From contig NC_092571.1 in assembly GCF_037975245.1 (NCBI RefSeq), positions 2,276,501 through 2,340,500 of the forward strand: a DNA stretch of 64,000 nt. The letters run 5' to 3'. Source of the stretch: Apostichopus japonicus (lineage: Eukaryota; Echinodermata; Holothuroidea; Aspidochirotida; Stichopodidae). The notes beneath the pieces were generated by a model. It had not been told where the DNA came from. It made no database searches and saw only the letters and a list, made by a program, of their open reading frames with translations. This document shows, piece by piece, positions 49,544-61,928 of the stretch (its first letter is position 1; the number at the start of each line of letters is the position of its first letter). The translations under genes and the position numbers were made by a program.

Positions 49544-49843
49544 CCCCTCCCCACCATGCACACTTGACTTCAACACCACCACCCTACCTCTCCTCCTCTC
49601 TTGCATTTCTATCAATTCTTCCATTCCTGACTCTTGCCTTCTTCCACTAACCCCTCCCCTCCTACCCCTCCCCCTTTCATCACCCCATCCTATTTAACTC
49701 TCTCCCTTCTCACTTTTCCTCCTCTGGCCTGCCTCTTACCCGTCCTCACCCTCCCATCTCCTTTCGTCATATAGCCTTTAACCTTCCTCCCCTCTCCCAT
49801 ACTTCCCAGCTGCCTCCCATCCTCCCTCGCCCCCCCCCCCCCA
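49544..49843 (+). repeat. 300-bp polypyrimidine tract
   Basis: Strongly C/T-biased (CTCC, CCTTCC words) ending in a 13-C run. Candidate triplex-forming DNA. Arg/Gly-rich minus frames across it are artefacts. Confidence 0.75.
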
Positions 49844-50512
49844 TCCTTCAAATTAAGTCCAGAATAAAAAAAATATTTCAAGTTACTCGGGTATTAAATT
49901 CCTGTCATTAGATGGGAGTTCTACTTTAAGCTTAAAGGGTATATTTATTCGCAGCAACTAATAACATATGCAGTTTCCCTCTTCGATAACAAAAAATATT
50001 TCAACTCCAATATCCGGTATGGTTCATCGATGACGTAAACATCAAATCACATAGATTCTTCGTCTCGCATGAACTGTAAGGAAGAATCAAAACCCCGACA
50101 AACTTGACATGTCATTATTGTAGCTTATAAATAAAACATTTGTCATGTGCCTATACTTACCAAAATAGTCTAAAGAAAATGACGCACCATCCTTCGAAAG
50201 GTCACGTCATGCAAGGGACTGCTGCATGCCATTTTGTCAATCTGTGATGACACACGCAAGGAAGTGAAACCTTTTACCCTTTTTTGTAATTTTTTAAAAA
50301 AAAATTTATATTTTTTTTTAAAATCTTTCCAGGGTGAACGTCAACAGTGTTCACGCTTGTCACTAACAAGTCATTCAACCCAGGTATATACTTTTCAAAA
50401 GTTGAGAATGTCAATATTTTAAGATTCAACATTTGCAAAAACCCCATCATAATCACAGGGGGGGGGGGATCATTGACTACGAAATAAAGAAACCCATTTT
50501 AATATAAACCTA

Positions 50513-50648
50513 TTAATAGATCGATGATGTCATACGTAGACTTGTTTGCCCAGTCGTCAGTAAGCCTTGCACGATCGTACTCGTCGTGTAGGATCCAGCA
50601 AAAAGCCGCCGAATCTCGACGATATGCTCAACAAAGAGCTTTGGTGTC
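50513..50648 (-). CDS. Candidate exon, unidentified
   Basis: On the minus strand GTGAATTATTTACAG is a good acceptor. It is followed by an open frame starting TPKLFVEHIVEIRRLFAGSY and ending TTGQTSLRMTSSIY, then TAA. The DNA is CpG-rich against its AT-rich surroundings, like exons. A second minus frame (RRDSAAFCWILHDEYDRARL, then TDDWANKSTYDIIDLL) looks equally protein-like, so the frame is uncertain. No family recognised. Confidence 0.25.
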
Positions 50649-52394
50649 TGTAAATAATTCACATAGAATATTATTATAGTTGTATGGAGCTGGTGAATAA
50701 CATTGTCTCCCATCCGATTCTTATCCGCACACCTCGCCCCTGCCCCCTCCCAACCCCTCCCAACCTCTCCCAACGTAATGTTGATCGCGCTTCAGTGTGT
50801 CGTTAACCATACACTTCGTATGAGACGAAGCGCGCTCTTCGCCTGACGAGCACAAAGGTAGTGTGTAATATACCATGGAACGCCAAAATTGCAGAAATGA
50901 TGATAGAAGTATTTACTAAAAGTAGATTATTACAAAAATAGTATCTTTACATTGTCCAGTTGGTTCCTTTGGCGTTCTAAATATATATACAAAACACAAA
51001 ATTCTGTTTTGCCATAAACATTTCTGTACATATATAACTTTACTACAATATCTTGCATGGTAAATTATATATGATTTATAAATTTAGTGTTAACCGTCAT
51101 AAAATGTTATTCTGTTCTGTATTATTTTAAAGCGTTTGTGTGATGGAATGACAAACCATCATCATATATTATAACATAATTTGTTTATTTTCACCTTCCA
51201 ACACCCTGCCCGGGGTGGCCCCTTTGTACACCTGTCCCGCCTCCGCCGCTATTGCAGTTATGATCAAACGGAGAAACATAAGACGCAAACTATATCAATT
51301 TTAATGATTTCTCCGTCATTCGGGAGATGCTCTATTCCTCAGCTTTCCAAAGTCGTTCAGAAATGAAGAAAAAACAAAATCGTACAGTATTTTTTTTCTC
51401 TTTTGTTTTCCATTCTTTGGTCATCATTTTGTATTTCAAAACGATCAAATTTCAAAGCAAGTTTTAAATTTAATAGTGATCGTATATTATGGATATTTAT
51501 GAAATCTTGGACACAGAGGATTGTAAAGTCTTTTAATGGGTCTACTGGCCGTCCAAGGGCCTACTTAACCTGTTTGCCCCCTGACCTAGGGGAGTTTAAT
51601 ATCTGACCCCTCGTAATACCACCACGGTGCCCATTAAACTGAAGATTAACTTTTGTTCATCTCCCAACGTAACAGACGAGGGATGTGTAGAAAACCAATT
51701 ATTATTCTCTCTTTTTTGTGTGGTGCTTTTGGTGCTTTTGCAGGTCCCAATAGTTCTCCTCTGAGTGAGAGAATTTCAAACAGTTCATGTTAGAGGTTCC
51801 TGTACTTAAAAAGTCTTGTAGGAAAATATTATGAACAAGGGGATATGCTTACAAAATGACGTCTTTCCTATTTGAAACATGTTTGATGACTGTAATATAT
51901 AGCCGTCGGTAACATTACATATTCATTTTCGCCGCGGGCTGTCGATTTATTTAAAGCGGCTGGTGGGTGCAGTCTAACAACGGACTCGGTGTATTATAAC
52001 ACTTGCATATGAAAGGGGGTAATTGTTAGTTTTTTTTATAGTATAGGGGGATACTGACCCTGTATATAATCACCCCCTCCCCCTCCATCCCACCGCTCCC
52101 CTCCCCCCCCCATCCCGCACCCCACCCGGCTCCGCGTGCTGTTTAACAACGTAAGACTTTTCAATTTAATAACTTAACATACACAGAAACCAAAAATCGG
52201 AACTTTCAAACTTTACTATACTTTGTTTAATAAGCAATTGAAATGAAAGTTAACTAGTCAAACTCATGAACCGCACTATGACGGAATTTTTTTAGTTTCA
52301 CCGACCGAAAGTTTGTCACAATCAATTAAAGACAATTGATTTTCTTAATAATAAATCATTGAAACTTCACCAAACGTTGACATTGAATGGTGAT

Positions 52395-52760
52395 TCACTG
52401 TTTTGGGTGTATACAAACATAACTTAGGGTTTGGAGACAATGATTCATAATGACTCTCATAAACTCTGGAACAAGCAAGTCAAACACCTCCTCCGAAACC
52501 GACATTTTGTGATTTGTTGATAGGACTGCAGGTGGGAAAGAATGCCATTTCAAGGATCCACCCATTCCAAAAATTCTACAGTCATTGTTATACTGAAAAG
52601 CTTGACAATGTTCAACCTTATAGAAGATACAATGATTAATACAGGCACGCCTACCGCTTTCCCCGTCCCCTCCTAACTTTGGTATTTGTCTTTTTCTTTG
52701 ATTTGATTTGTATAAGTCAGTTTTTGAGGTCAGTTTCAATGCAATTCCTGCATGTTTCAT
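52395..52760 (-). CDS. Candidate exon with PAN/Apple-like cysteine pattern
   Basis: A 121-codon open minus frame. Residues 40-61 read CINHCIFYKVE then HCQAFQYNNDC: Cys40-x3-Cys44-x7-Cys52-x-x-F-x-Y-x3-Cys61. This is the helix-and-strand cysteine signature of PAN/Apple domains, which are extracellular adhesion or binding modules. Length before and after is not typical and no splice acceptor is clear (no polypyrimidine tract just upstream). The tail ends at TGA after CIHPKQ. It could be a genuine terminal exon, a broken copy, or chance. No neighbouring exons were found. Confidence 0.33.
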   Translation of the reverse strand: MKHAGIALKLTSKTDLYKSNQRKRQIPKLGGDGESGRRACINHCIFYKVEHCQAFQYNNDCRIFGMGGSLKWHSFPPAVLSTNHKMSVSEEVFDLLVPEFMRVIMNHCLQTLSYVCIHPKQ

Positions 52761-53732
52761 TGCAAGTATAATATCGAATATTTAAGTGGAAAAATAAGAG
52801 CAGCTTGGATTTCACTTTCTATATATAAGTGATTCTAAAAATAATTTAAAGATGGCTGCCTTGCAAAATTTCTGCAAATCGAGCGGATTCTAGACGGCTA
52901 GAAGTAGTAGCCTATACTTGCTGCTTGAATGTTCATGCGGTGCCAACAATTGGGAGGATATCGAAGTTTTTTCGTTGTTTTTTTTTTGCATTTGGCAATA
53001 CTCGGTGGGAAAGTGGTAAAATTGCTGAATATATATAATGCAAATATTTGCGAAATTTCTATTTGTACACGTACGCACCTGAGATAGCATTCGTTTGTGT
53101 AAACACTTTTACAGTAACTCCTTTGTTAGTGAACTGCGGTATTCTTATACTTTGTGCATAGGCTATATGCTATTAGACGGATGCACCGAGGGTTATAATA
53201 AATGTCGTGGAACTGATACAACCGATAACAGATCATCAAAACGGAATCAGTCACAAATTTCCCTATAGCCTATGTGAAGTAAATTGATTTTCAAATGAGA
53301 AACTCCTACAAAGTATTTAGCAATGAGCTCGTTTGTCATCAAAATCAGCAAATGTAACATCAACTTCAGGTACACAGTGCAGTGAGAATTTATAAATGTA
53401 GTGTGGGTTTCTAATACGCACGCGCGTGAATTCCTTAGCAACAGCAGCCGTTTCGAACACGGGTAACAGTTGTTGTGATTTACGTGACCGTTTTGTAATA
53501 TACGTTTTTGGCGGACGGATGCCAGATACATCTTCGACACTTCCAACACATCTTTACCCCTCGAAAATATAAATTCAAAGCTAAGACCGCGTCACATTTT
53601 TGCTTATCTTTAGAACGCTATCTCCGATATTGACCCCTGAACCTTTGGTGAGGCGAGTTGACTGGTCATGTGCCAAATCTAGGCTATCTCGTGTGGGGAG
53701 TACTTCTGAAGTTTGCTTTTTAACCAACGTAG

Positions 53733-53753
53733 ACACAATGTTTGACATTGTGT
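53733..53753. repeat. Perfect 9-bp hairpin
   Basis: ACACAATGT and ACATTGTGT around a 3-base loop. Confidence 0.7.
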
Positions 53754-54020
53754 GAACAATGAGTTTGGCTGTATCAAACCACCAGCAAAACCGCTAAGCT
53801 GGAAACACGAGAAGTTGAATAGTAATGTCTGTTGGCCTTTCCCACGCTCCCTTCGAAACCTCGACATTACTGTAGGGGGGCAAAACACGTTCATCACGCC
53901 GCCTAGCTATTATAAGGTTACATTGCAGTACGGATGTTAATAACTGCCATCTGTGTAAGAAACTAATAACAAAATATCCATCGAATCTCTTATGTTTTAA
54001 CGGTAGTATAGAAGCAGATT

Positions 54021-54078
54021 GCTCTTTTCAAGTTTGATCAGAATCTTCCAGTCAAGTTTTCCGTTGTTCGTTTACTTT
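54021..54078 (+). repeat. Dispersed repeat family, copy 2
   Basis: GCTCTTTTCAAGTTTGATCA and CCAGTCAAGTTTTCCGTTGT match 18290-18345 across about 55 bp, with a few differences. Confidence 0.55.
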
Positions 54079-54899
54079 GACATGTTACAGTGTTAAAGTA
54101 ATAGTTAAAAATTGTATGAACGCCACCATATTATTTGTCCCTTCAAATATGGTAAATGGTAAAAAAAAAGTTAAAAGGTTAAAACAAAAATTCTTTGTCC
54201 TCCAGTTGTTGTGAGAACGTACGGTAGCTTATATAAGCCTACGGTACAATTTGGGTTACTTCACTATGTTTTTCAACCCCAGACAGTCAACCATTCACAA
54301 ATATATACCTATGGCTATAGTCGCGCTATTATAGGCGAAGGTAACAATTTTTCCAGTTACTTATATACTATTTTGCTAAATCATTTAGTCCTCCCGCCCG
54401 AAAATAATATAGACATACTGTCTGTATGGACTTTTTTTGTTTTGATTACGGTCAACACCTTGAATACCCGAATAAACTACTAGACAAAAAAATAAAACTT
54501 CAAAGAAAAAATTAAATAGAAAGCATTGAGTATTCCCTTCCGGGTGGATATGCGCGCGTTATAAATCACTATTATTATTATCATAATTATTATTTAGTAA
54601 ATCAGTGTTTCTAACGAATTTCAGATAAATCGACTTGGAAGTCTGAAATGGTATTCACTTTTATAACAACGAAAATGTTGTTCTTATATATTTCATGTAC
54701 CTTTACAGGCATACATACACGTATCAATTAATTGACCTCGAAAAACATGATAAAATTTGCCAAAATGTCAAGTGAAGTAAAAACAGGAATCTGCTATCTA
54801 AAATTGGCTTGTTTGTGTCATATCTCATATGCCTGCACGCATGGGCGAAGATAGCGATTCTGAGGTTGGGGGGGGGGGAACGAAACCGGTCGGATCAAT

Positions 54900-54940
54900 C
54901 GAAGATGACGTCACTTGGGAAGCAAAATGACGTCATATAT
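54900..54940. promoter_or_regulatory. Paired CRE palindromes
   Basis: TGACGTCA at 54906-54913 and 54928-54935, 22 bp apart, two helical turns. No adjacent gene recognised. Confidence 0.35.
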
Positions 54941-55829
54941 ACGACACATTTGTCTGTTATCAACACCTTGATATTGTGACTGACATCAAGAGCCTATGTA
55001 TCATCAACATTCATTCGCGAGACATTGGACGATATTGCCAGTACTGAATATTCCGACTAACATTATCTTCTTATTGTTTATCATTAGAGGCTTGAAACGG
55101 GGGGTGGGGGGGGGGGGGTAGTCTGTGTAACATCCCTCACTGCTCAAATAGTTGGATTATAAGGCCATGCCTGTGCATTTTTGTTTTGGTTATGTTGTAT
55201 GTGTGTTTGTGTGTGTGCGTGTGTCATATTCTGCTTATTCTAAATTTCTGTAAATATCATCATAAGTTGTGTGAAATATAAGTCAGTATATATTCGCTTT
55301 CACCCAAAGATCTTGTAATCTACATTTTATTCAAATGCTTGATAAAAGAGCGAAGGTTGGCATATTGGTATATTTATCAACACAGGAAAAATCATTTCAT
55401 ATTTTTGTTTTACGGAAATTTCTCTTTGGAAAACATCTCTTACAATTTGTGCCAGACTATCAAGTTTTAAACATTTTCGTCAATCTGTGTATACATACAT
55501 GGTATACTATTTTATAACGCGTGTTTTGCTGTACTTATCATGCCTCATTCTCTCAGTACCTCGGAGAATTTTTTACAGCTCCCCCGGGAAATCTCTGTTT
55601 CATATACTTAGATGTGGTGACAAATTAAATACGGAGTGGGGACTTAAATCCATCGACATCCACATTTCTATATTACGAATTTTTCGCTCGTTTCCCACGG
55701 TTTTAAGAAGAGAAGAAATATTAGGGAGATTTTTTGACTTTCTTTTTGGTTTTCATCTTTCAACGAAAAACAAATGTGCGTCGCTGCTGACTGTTGTAGG
55801 ATTGATATAATTACCGCCAATTCAACCCT

Positions 55830-55935
55830 GTTATGACGTCACTACAACGGACGACATGCCGCTTGTGACTCTTAGCCAATCAGAAGGTACTATTTTCAGC
55901 AACGTGATGTACGTCACATATAGGCTATATATCAT
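55830..55935 (+). promoter_or_regulatory. Promoter-like cluster (CRE, CCAAT, TATA-like)
   Basis: TGACGTCA (55834-55841), AGCCAATCAG near 55873, GATGTACGTCACATA near 55907 and CTATATAT near 55925 appear in the order of a core promoter on the + strand. The short frame after it is not recognised. Confidence 0.28.
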
Positions 55936-56810
55936 CATTATTATCTTCCACGTGCAGTTATTTTTATTTTCTAATTTTACGAAGGAGCTTTTCAGCTGGT
56001 TTCATGGCAAATTTCTTGATAAATATGCCGTACTCAAATCCAACTAAGATGTAAGTAGTCCCATACAGGCCCGGATTAAGCTTAGGCTATATGAAAGTGA
56101 CTGAGACGATAGTGAGAAGGAAGAAAGGAAAGCGCCTAAAAATGTCTTTCTTGGGGACGGATATTATATCCAATTGAAGTATTGGGTATAAGGACGAAGA
56201 AAACATGAAGTTCATGGTCTCTGTTAGAGGGTTTTTAGTCACTATTTTGCAATTTAACTCCTCAAAAGTAGGTCTACATTTGCGTAATTTCCAGCTCGGG
56301 ATATTTTTAAATTAGGGAAATATTATTTTGACGCTGTATTTCGCACATCAGAAATTGCAAAATAATAAACGGGGATTGGCGAAATTTGATCACATCTATA
56401 GCTGTCTATAGAAACACTGTCAATTTGCATGTTCGAATCTGAATATGCATAACGGGGTCTAACTCAAGTGAAGGCGGGATGGTATTAACCTTATTAGTCA
56501 TATGGGTAGTCATATGGGTTAATCCGACCTTCGGTAGCCCATCCCACATGCAACTTTCAGTTTGGTAATATTGACAAGGGTTATCAGAAATAAGGAAATG
56601 AAAAGTCGAATTTTTAATTGTCGGATATATTGAATATGCTGTGTAAAAGTTTATTAACATAATTACTACAAAACTACGTTTCTGGGCGAAGAAAAGTTAA
56701 AGATGAAATTAAATTGAGTCATTACGGTACCTTTACTTCGTGAAGTTAACGAAATTTAGGTCAGTGTCTTCGTTTGATAAATTTTAATTTCGAAAATTGT
56801 TTTATAACTA

Positions 56811-56850
56811 GCTTGACTTGCCCAGTCAGTTTTCCGTTGTTCATAATACT
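56811..56850 (+). repeat. Dispersed repeat family, copy 3
   Basis: CCCAGTCAGTTTTCCGTTGT is identical to copy 1; the flanks diverge. Confidence 0.5.
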
Positions 56851-57149
56851 CATCCAAGTTAAGGCCGCGCTGTAAGTCTGTGGAAAAGTTGCCAACAATA
56901 ACACACAAACAACATGTATTCGTATTCCTGTTGCATGTACGATTCTGTATGTAGGCTATGTGTTTGTGGAGTGGGAGAGTGGAACTTTCAGCAGAGTACC
57001 TTTTGGGTAAAATCAGAGACAGGCAATGCTGATAACCTTTTCATGTTGGTTAAGTTTGTTTACACATCTTATTTACACACCCACAGCAGTATTAAACCTG
57101 TCTGTTTCTTTCTTTCTTCAATTGTTCCAGTTTTTGTTTAAATAAATAT

Positions 57150-57150
<1 letters not shown>

Positions 57151-57208
<58 letters not shown>
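57151..57208. repeat. (AT)n microsatellite
   Basis: Uninterrupted alternating A and T for nearly 60 bases. Confidence 0.95.
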
Positions 57209-57210
<2 letters not shown>

Positions 57211-60200
57211 TATTTCTCTGATGCTGCACCATATATACAAAGTGATATAACTGAACTTGAAAGTAATAGGAATGATTCAGCATGCTTTGTAATGATTGGT
57301 GATATTAATCCCACCACTATACCCCTCCCTACCCCACCTCACCCTCTTATCCAGTACCCGGCGGTATATATGTACTTTGCATAATATGCACAATCTACAT
57401 GATGTGACATTCTAAGCAACTTCCATCAAAAAATATTTTCCAGTTGAGCATGATCTAATCCTGAGGGGTGTGGGGGGGGGGCTGGGAAGGGCGTGTATTA
57501 TGGACCAATACAACTACCCTATTCCACATGAATTTGTAAAGTCTTACAAGTTCTGTTCCTTTCCCCTCATTTCTTTCTTCCTTTTTTCTTTCTTTATTGA
57601 ACATTATTATAGGCTACAATATTTATTTTGCCAGAATAAATTCTATTAGTTGTTTTCGACAAACACCGAGTGGAAAATTACCCCCAGTGCAGCCGGGGAA
57701 GCAAAATTCACAATAACATGAGTGCTTTGTTCCTTGGAGAACGCATTGTCTGTGAGAACCAGGGCACACGTAGCTTAGGTGCCTGGATAACCCCTAACCT
57801 GACAGAAGAGCATTGTTTATGATTTATGAGAAAATAAAAACGTAAATGTATCTAAACCACGCGTGTAAGCGTATATATGGACAAGTCTCCTATACAAGCC
57901 AAATATGCGGAGAAACGCAGCCTTTCATATGACATATATACAATTAATTACATTAACATAACCTAAGATAGGCCTATCCCAAATAAAACAAATCGATCGC
58001 TTTATAAACCGACAGTTTGCTAAATTGCTTTGATCTTTTTCGAATTATTATGGTAACTATCATAGATCAGTGTTTTCAAATTGATTCACATTAAATCGTA
58101 TATAATATTCACACACACACATATATATACACACTGTCCCTACATATTCTGCTGTATGGTATATAATATGTGTTATACGTCTGTGTCAGTAAAAACTAAA
58201 GGTTGATTTTATTTGGTCCTATTTTCCCCGCACATCATAAATCTTAAAAACGCGCCGGATCTATATTGCTTCTCTAATGGAGTCAAACGATAATGGGAAA
58301 GATCGATAAAAATTGTGACTTCAATCAAAAGTCTCCGGATACAACTTTGAGAAAAGAAGTTGAGAACAATAATATGATATGGCAAACCACAAAATCACCT
58401 TTCTCACGACCCCCATACTCACCACGAGTCGTTACACCCAGCAGCAAGAGGCGTTTCGCTTTTATTCTGATGTGTGATGCGTCCTTCGCGAGCGGGTGTC
58501 GGCGGGAATGTTAGATAGATAGATAGACAGACATATATAGATATATGTCTATAGTCAACAGTGATTGGAGAGAAAAAAAAACACACGATGTCTGCAAAAT
58601 AATAGAAATTAGTGTTTCTCAACCTGTGGTTTCGGCTTGCGTTACATTTAAAGGAACGTGAACTTGTAAAAGTAAAAGTTAATTCTTGTCAGTTAAAAGG
58701 AATCACTTGACTTGATTTATTTTTGTAAAAGGGAAGTACTTCGCCCAAGCAAACAGTCAATTAAGTTGGATATAGTGAAACCTACGTGCAGTTCGATTAA
58801 GATACGAAATTAAATATATGAATGGACTACTAGTAACAATAACCTTGTTAATATTTAATCGAAATCATATATAATGTCATGATATTCCACTTATAATGTT
58901 ACACGGGGTGTCTCTTACCCCCTCCCCACACCCCTCCCCCACATCCTCATCATCTTCTTCCGCTCACACTTCCCCACCCCTCATTCCTGGACTAATACTG
59001 GAACCACAATCGTAGCATTTTTCTTCCACCTTCAGAACACTTTCCGATCAATGAGAGATATGTTATAGTTGCCTAAATTAGCACTCCTCGATGTCTGATG
59101 GGGAAACAGAAAGGTGGGACTTGAGCAAGTTTAAGCGAGCATTAATTTGGAGCCAGTATTCTACTGATGCCCTTGAATAACTCTGTTGCGTTGCAATTTC
59201 GGGTTGATACCACGAATGAAGTATGACGTCACAAACAGTCGCCGTTCATAAAACTTACGTCACGACATCATACTGTGTATAGGCTATGTGGGGACCGCCC
59301 ACTAGTATACATGTATGTGAAAAGTTCACCCAACAGTAAAGATTTCGTCGTAAAGTGCTATGATAAACGTTTGTGTAACTGACATTTTAAAGGTATACTA
59401 GGTTCGTTTTTATGTCAGTTAAACAGGATTATACTGATCCCCAACACTACATAGAGCACGCTATGATAACCCTCATCGTGTATGTTTAGTTGGTTACATC
59501 AGCAATTACTTAACCATTTAATGTTGTCCGAAAATAAGTATTTACAATATTATAGCCTAACGTTAGATTCGCACCACTTTCACTACAGATGGTATAAGGG
59601 CCTAGCCAAATTTGCATAATTAATAGACGCAAAGCGAAAGTTTTTATTATCATGACGTATCTTTGAAGAGCTGTTTGCATCTTTTATAGCCGAGGGGGAA
59701 AACCCCCCCGATTCATAACGCTTTCATAGAAAGCGTTCTGCGCACGCTTGAAAGACATTCACTTTGATAGGAATTACAACATTGCGTATAGTCATGGGGA
59801 TGTATAATTTTACCAATAAAACTTGGACAGCTGCGTTTCCGAGAAGTGATCATTTTGTGATTTGGCGTGGCTTAAAGCGTCCGACAGAATAATCGTAGTT
59901 GGTAGGTTGGTACGGGGTGTACATGTATATAAGTCATTCATATCGAACATACCTTTAGGTCATCGAAACCGTTACGCTATGCCTAAGCAGGTATACTCTG
60001 CGGTTATAGTATAGGCAACCTCCCCCGAAAAGACTTGACTATTTTTCTGCTTGCATATGATAAGACTAATATGGTATATTAAAGCTGAATTTCGTTTTGA
60101 AACAAGTTCATTACTCGCTTATCCAGAAAGAGCATCCAACAGTTGTTACCCCATAGACAACAGTCACATGCACGTAGTAAGAGTAATCGCTATATCTGGT

Positions 60201-60520
60201 TGTTCGATTGGTTATAGCAATTGTACTCGAAAATTTGCAAAATTTATCTTGAACCTGCTGAGTGCAAGTTACTCAAATTAAGGTGGTATTTGAACAAAAT
60301 GAAACTAAATTATCCTTCGACATCCCCCCCCCCCCTTTATTTTTCTTTTGCCCCGCCACTATTCTATATTTGTTATTGAAACCTTTAAAATGTTACGTTT
60401 GGTGGCCAACATTAGTAATAAGAAACGCTCTATATACAGCAATATTCCATCGTCTAATGCCACAAGTTATACTAAATAGCAGTTATTTTCCCTCTTGGCT
60501 TTCCATGACTGTGCGATAGC
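57209..60520. other. No gene seen
   Basis: Contains a C-rich patch near 58915-58980, GATA repeats followed by a perfect hairpin (58529-58538 with 58541-58550), a CRE palindrome (59224-59231) and two adjacent hairpins at 59694-59737, one being AACGCTTTC/GAAAGCGTT. No exon recognised. Confidence 0.45.
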
Positions 60521-60705
60521 GGCTGTCTACTACGCATGCTCGTCTCCAGCAAGTCTATAGTGTAACGTTGTCAATCACGTGATTCGTCTGTCAATGCGTC
60601 GTCGAATATTCGACAACTTGATAAATGGGATTACGTTAGCAAGTTAGAAGCTATAGACCATTACCATATCGATGGATTGTTTGCGCATGCGTATAGTAGA
60701 CAGGC
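60521..60705. mobile_element. Inverted-repeat element with nested palindromes
   Basis: CTGTCTACTACGCATG (60523-60538) is inverted at 60686-60703 with a 2-bp gap. Between them lie two perfect palindromes: AATCACGTGATT (60573-60584) and GTCGAATATTCGAC (60601-60614). About 185 bp, probably a small MITE. Flanking duplication not clear. Confidence 0.55.
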
Positions 60706-61375
60706 TGTATGTCCCCCACGTCAAGTTGCCCTAGTTGTCACTCACCGTCTCAATTACTGTTTAGGGAAATTCCCCTTTTATGGCATTCATCAAAACCATT
60801 TCCAACAGTTGTAATGGAGTGTAATGCAAATGGAACGATTTTGTTCATGGGTCACGTGTTTCTGTCATTCAAACACCTTTATATGTATGGTTCGTCGGAA
60901 ATGTCGTTGACCCTTGGGAATAACCAAATTTCCACGTACTTACAAATAAAACACTGAAAACAATGCTAAAAGCGATTCCTGTCGTCTGCCAAGTGCACAT
61001 AGAGAATTGTACATGTAAACAGGCATCATCCATGTAAGTCCCTGATGAACCCATGCAACTGCTTAGTTCGTTGTTGTTATTCTTCCGTCCCCCCTCCCCC
61101 ATACCCTACAACAAAAATAACCACTTCTAACCACAACCCTCATACTTCCAGCCTTTTTTGTTCCCTGTCAAAATGTAGGAATCTATTTTATCATATACTT
61201 GGCAAAAATAACTAAACAATAGAAGAAAAAAATATTTATACTATTCAAAATAGCTAGCCTCGTACTAACATAAGTGAACAATCAATTTCAATAGCTTGAC
61301 CAAAGAACATATATCCTATACTGTTATATTTACACAGCTGCCAAAAGACAGATATAAGTTTGTATGCCTGCGTAT

Positions 61376-61797
61376 ATGGGTAGGCCCTTTAGGACAAATC
61401 TACCATATTATATACGGTGTGCGTATTAATTCGAATATACGCGTATTAATTTGAATATATACACGTATTAGGTCAACTGATACGCGTATATAGTCGAATT
61501 AATACGTGTATATATTCGAGTTTATTCGTGTATAAATGCGAATTGATACTATTTGTATGCTATTACATTTGTATGCTATTACTATTTGTATTCTATGTTT
61601 ATGCGTATTGATTCGAATACATACGCGTATTAATTCGAACATATACACGTTATAAATCAGCTGATACGCGTATATATTCGAATTAAATACGTGTATATAT
61701 ACGAATTGATACGTGTAAATATTCGAATTAATACGTGTATATATCCGAATTAATGCACGTATATAGTTTGATCAAGCTTCCCCACAGGACCTGCCAT
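61376..61797. mobile_element. Diverged relative of the 31362-31787 foldback
   Basis: The left end ATGGGTAGGCCCTTTAGGAC and the complement of the right end, ATGGCAGGTCCTGTGGGG, align. The arms consist of CGTATTAATTCGAATATAC-type units on the left and inverted units on the right (61660-61760). Flanks CTGCGTAT and ATACGTAT agree at their last five bases, so the duplication has decayed. A further fragment of the same units lies at 61848-61912. Confidence 0.65.
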
Positions 61798-61928
61798 ATA
61801 CGTATATCTGTATTGTTCGCAAAACTGTACCTTCTGATTGCCTACTAATATATACGTGTTTATATTCGATTTAATACGCGTAATATACTCGAATAATTAC
61901 GCGTATATAAAGCTAAAAGTATAGATGC

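Noticed and set aside
55487-55810. 107-codon + frame
   Set aside because: No recognisable domain, no splice or promoter support directly upstream.
57740-57790. tRNA- or SINE-like look around CCTTGGAGAACGC
   Set aside because: No A-box/B-box pair with correct spacing; no cloverleaf could be drawn.
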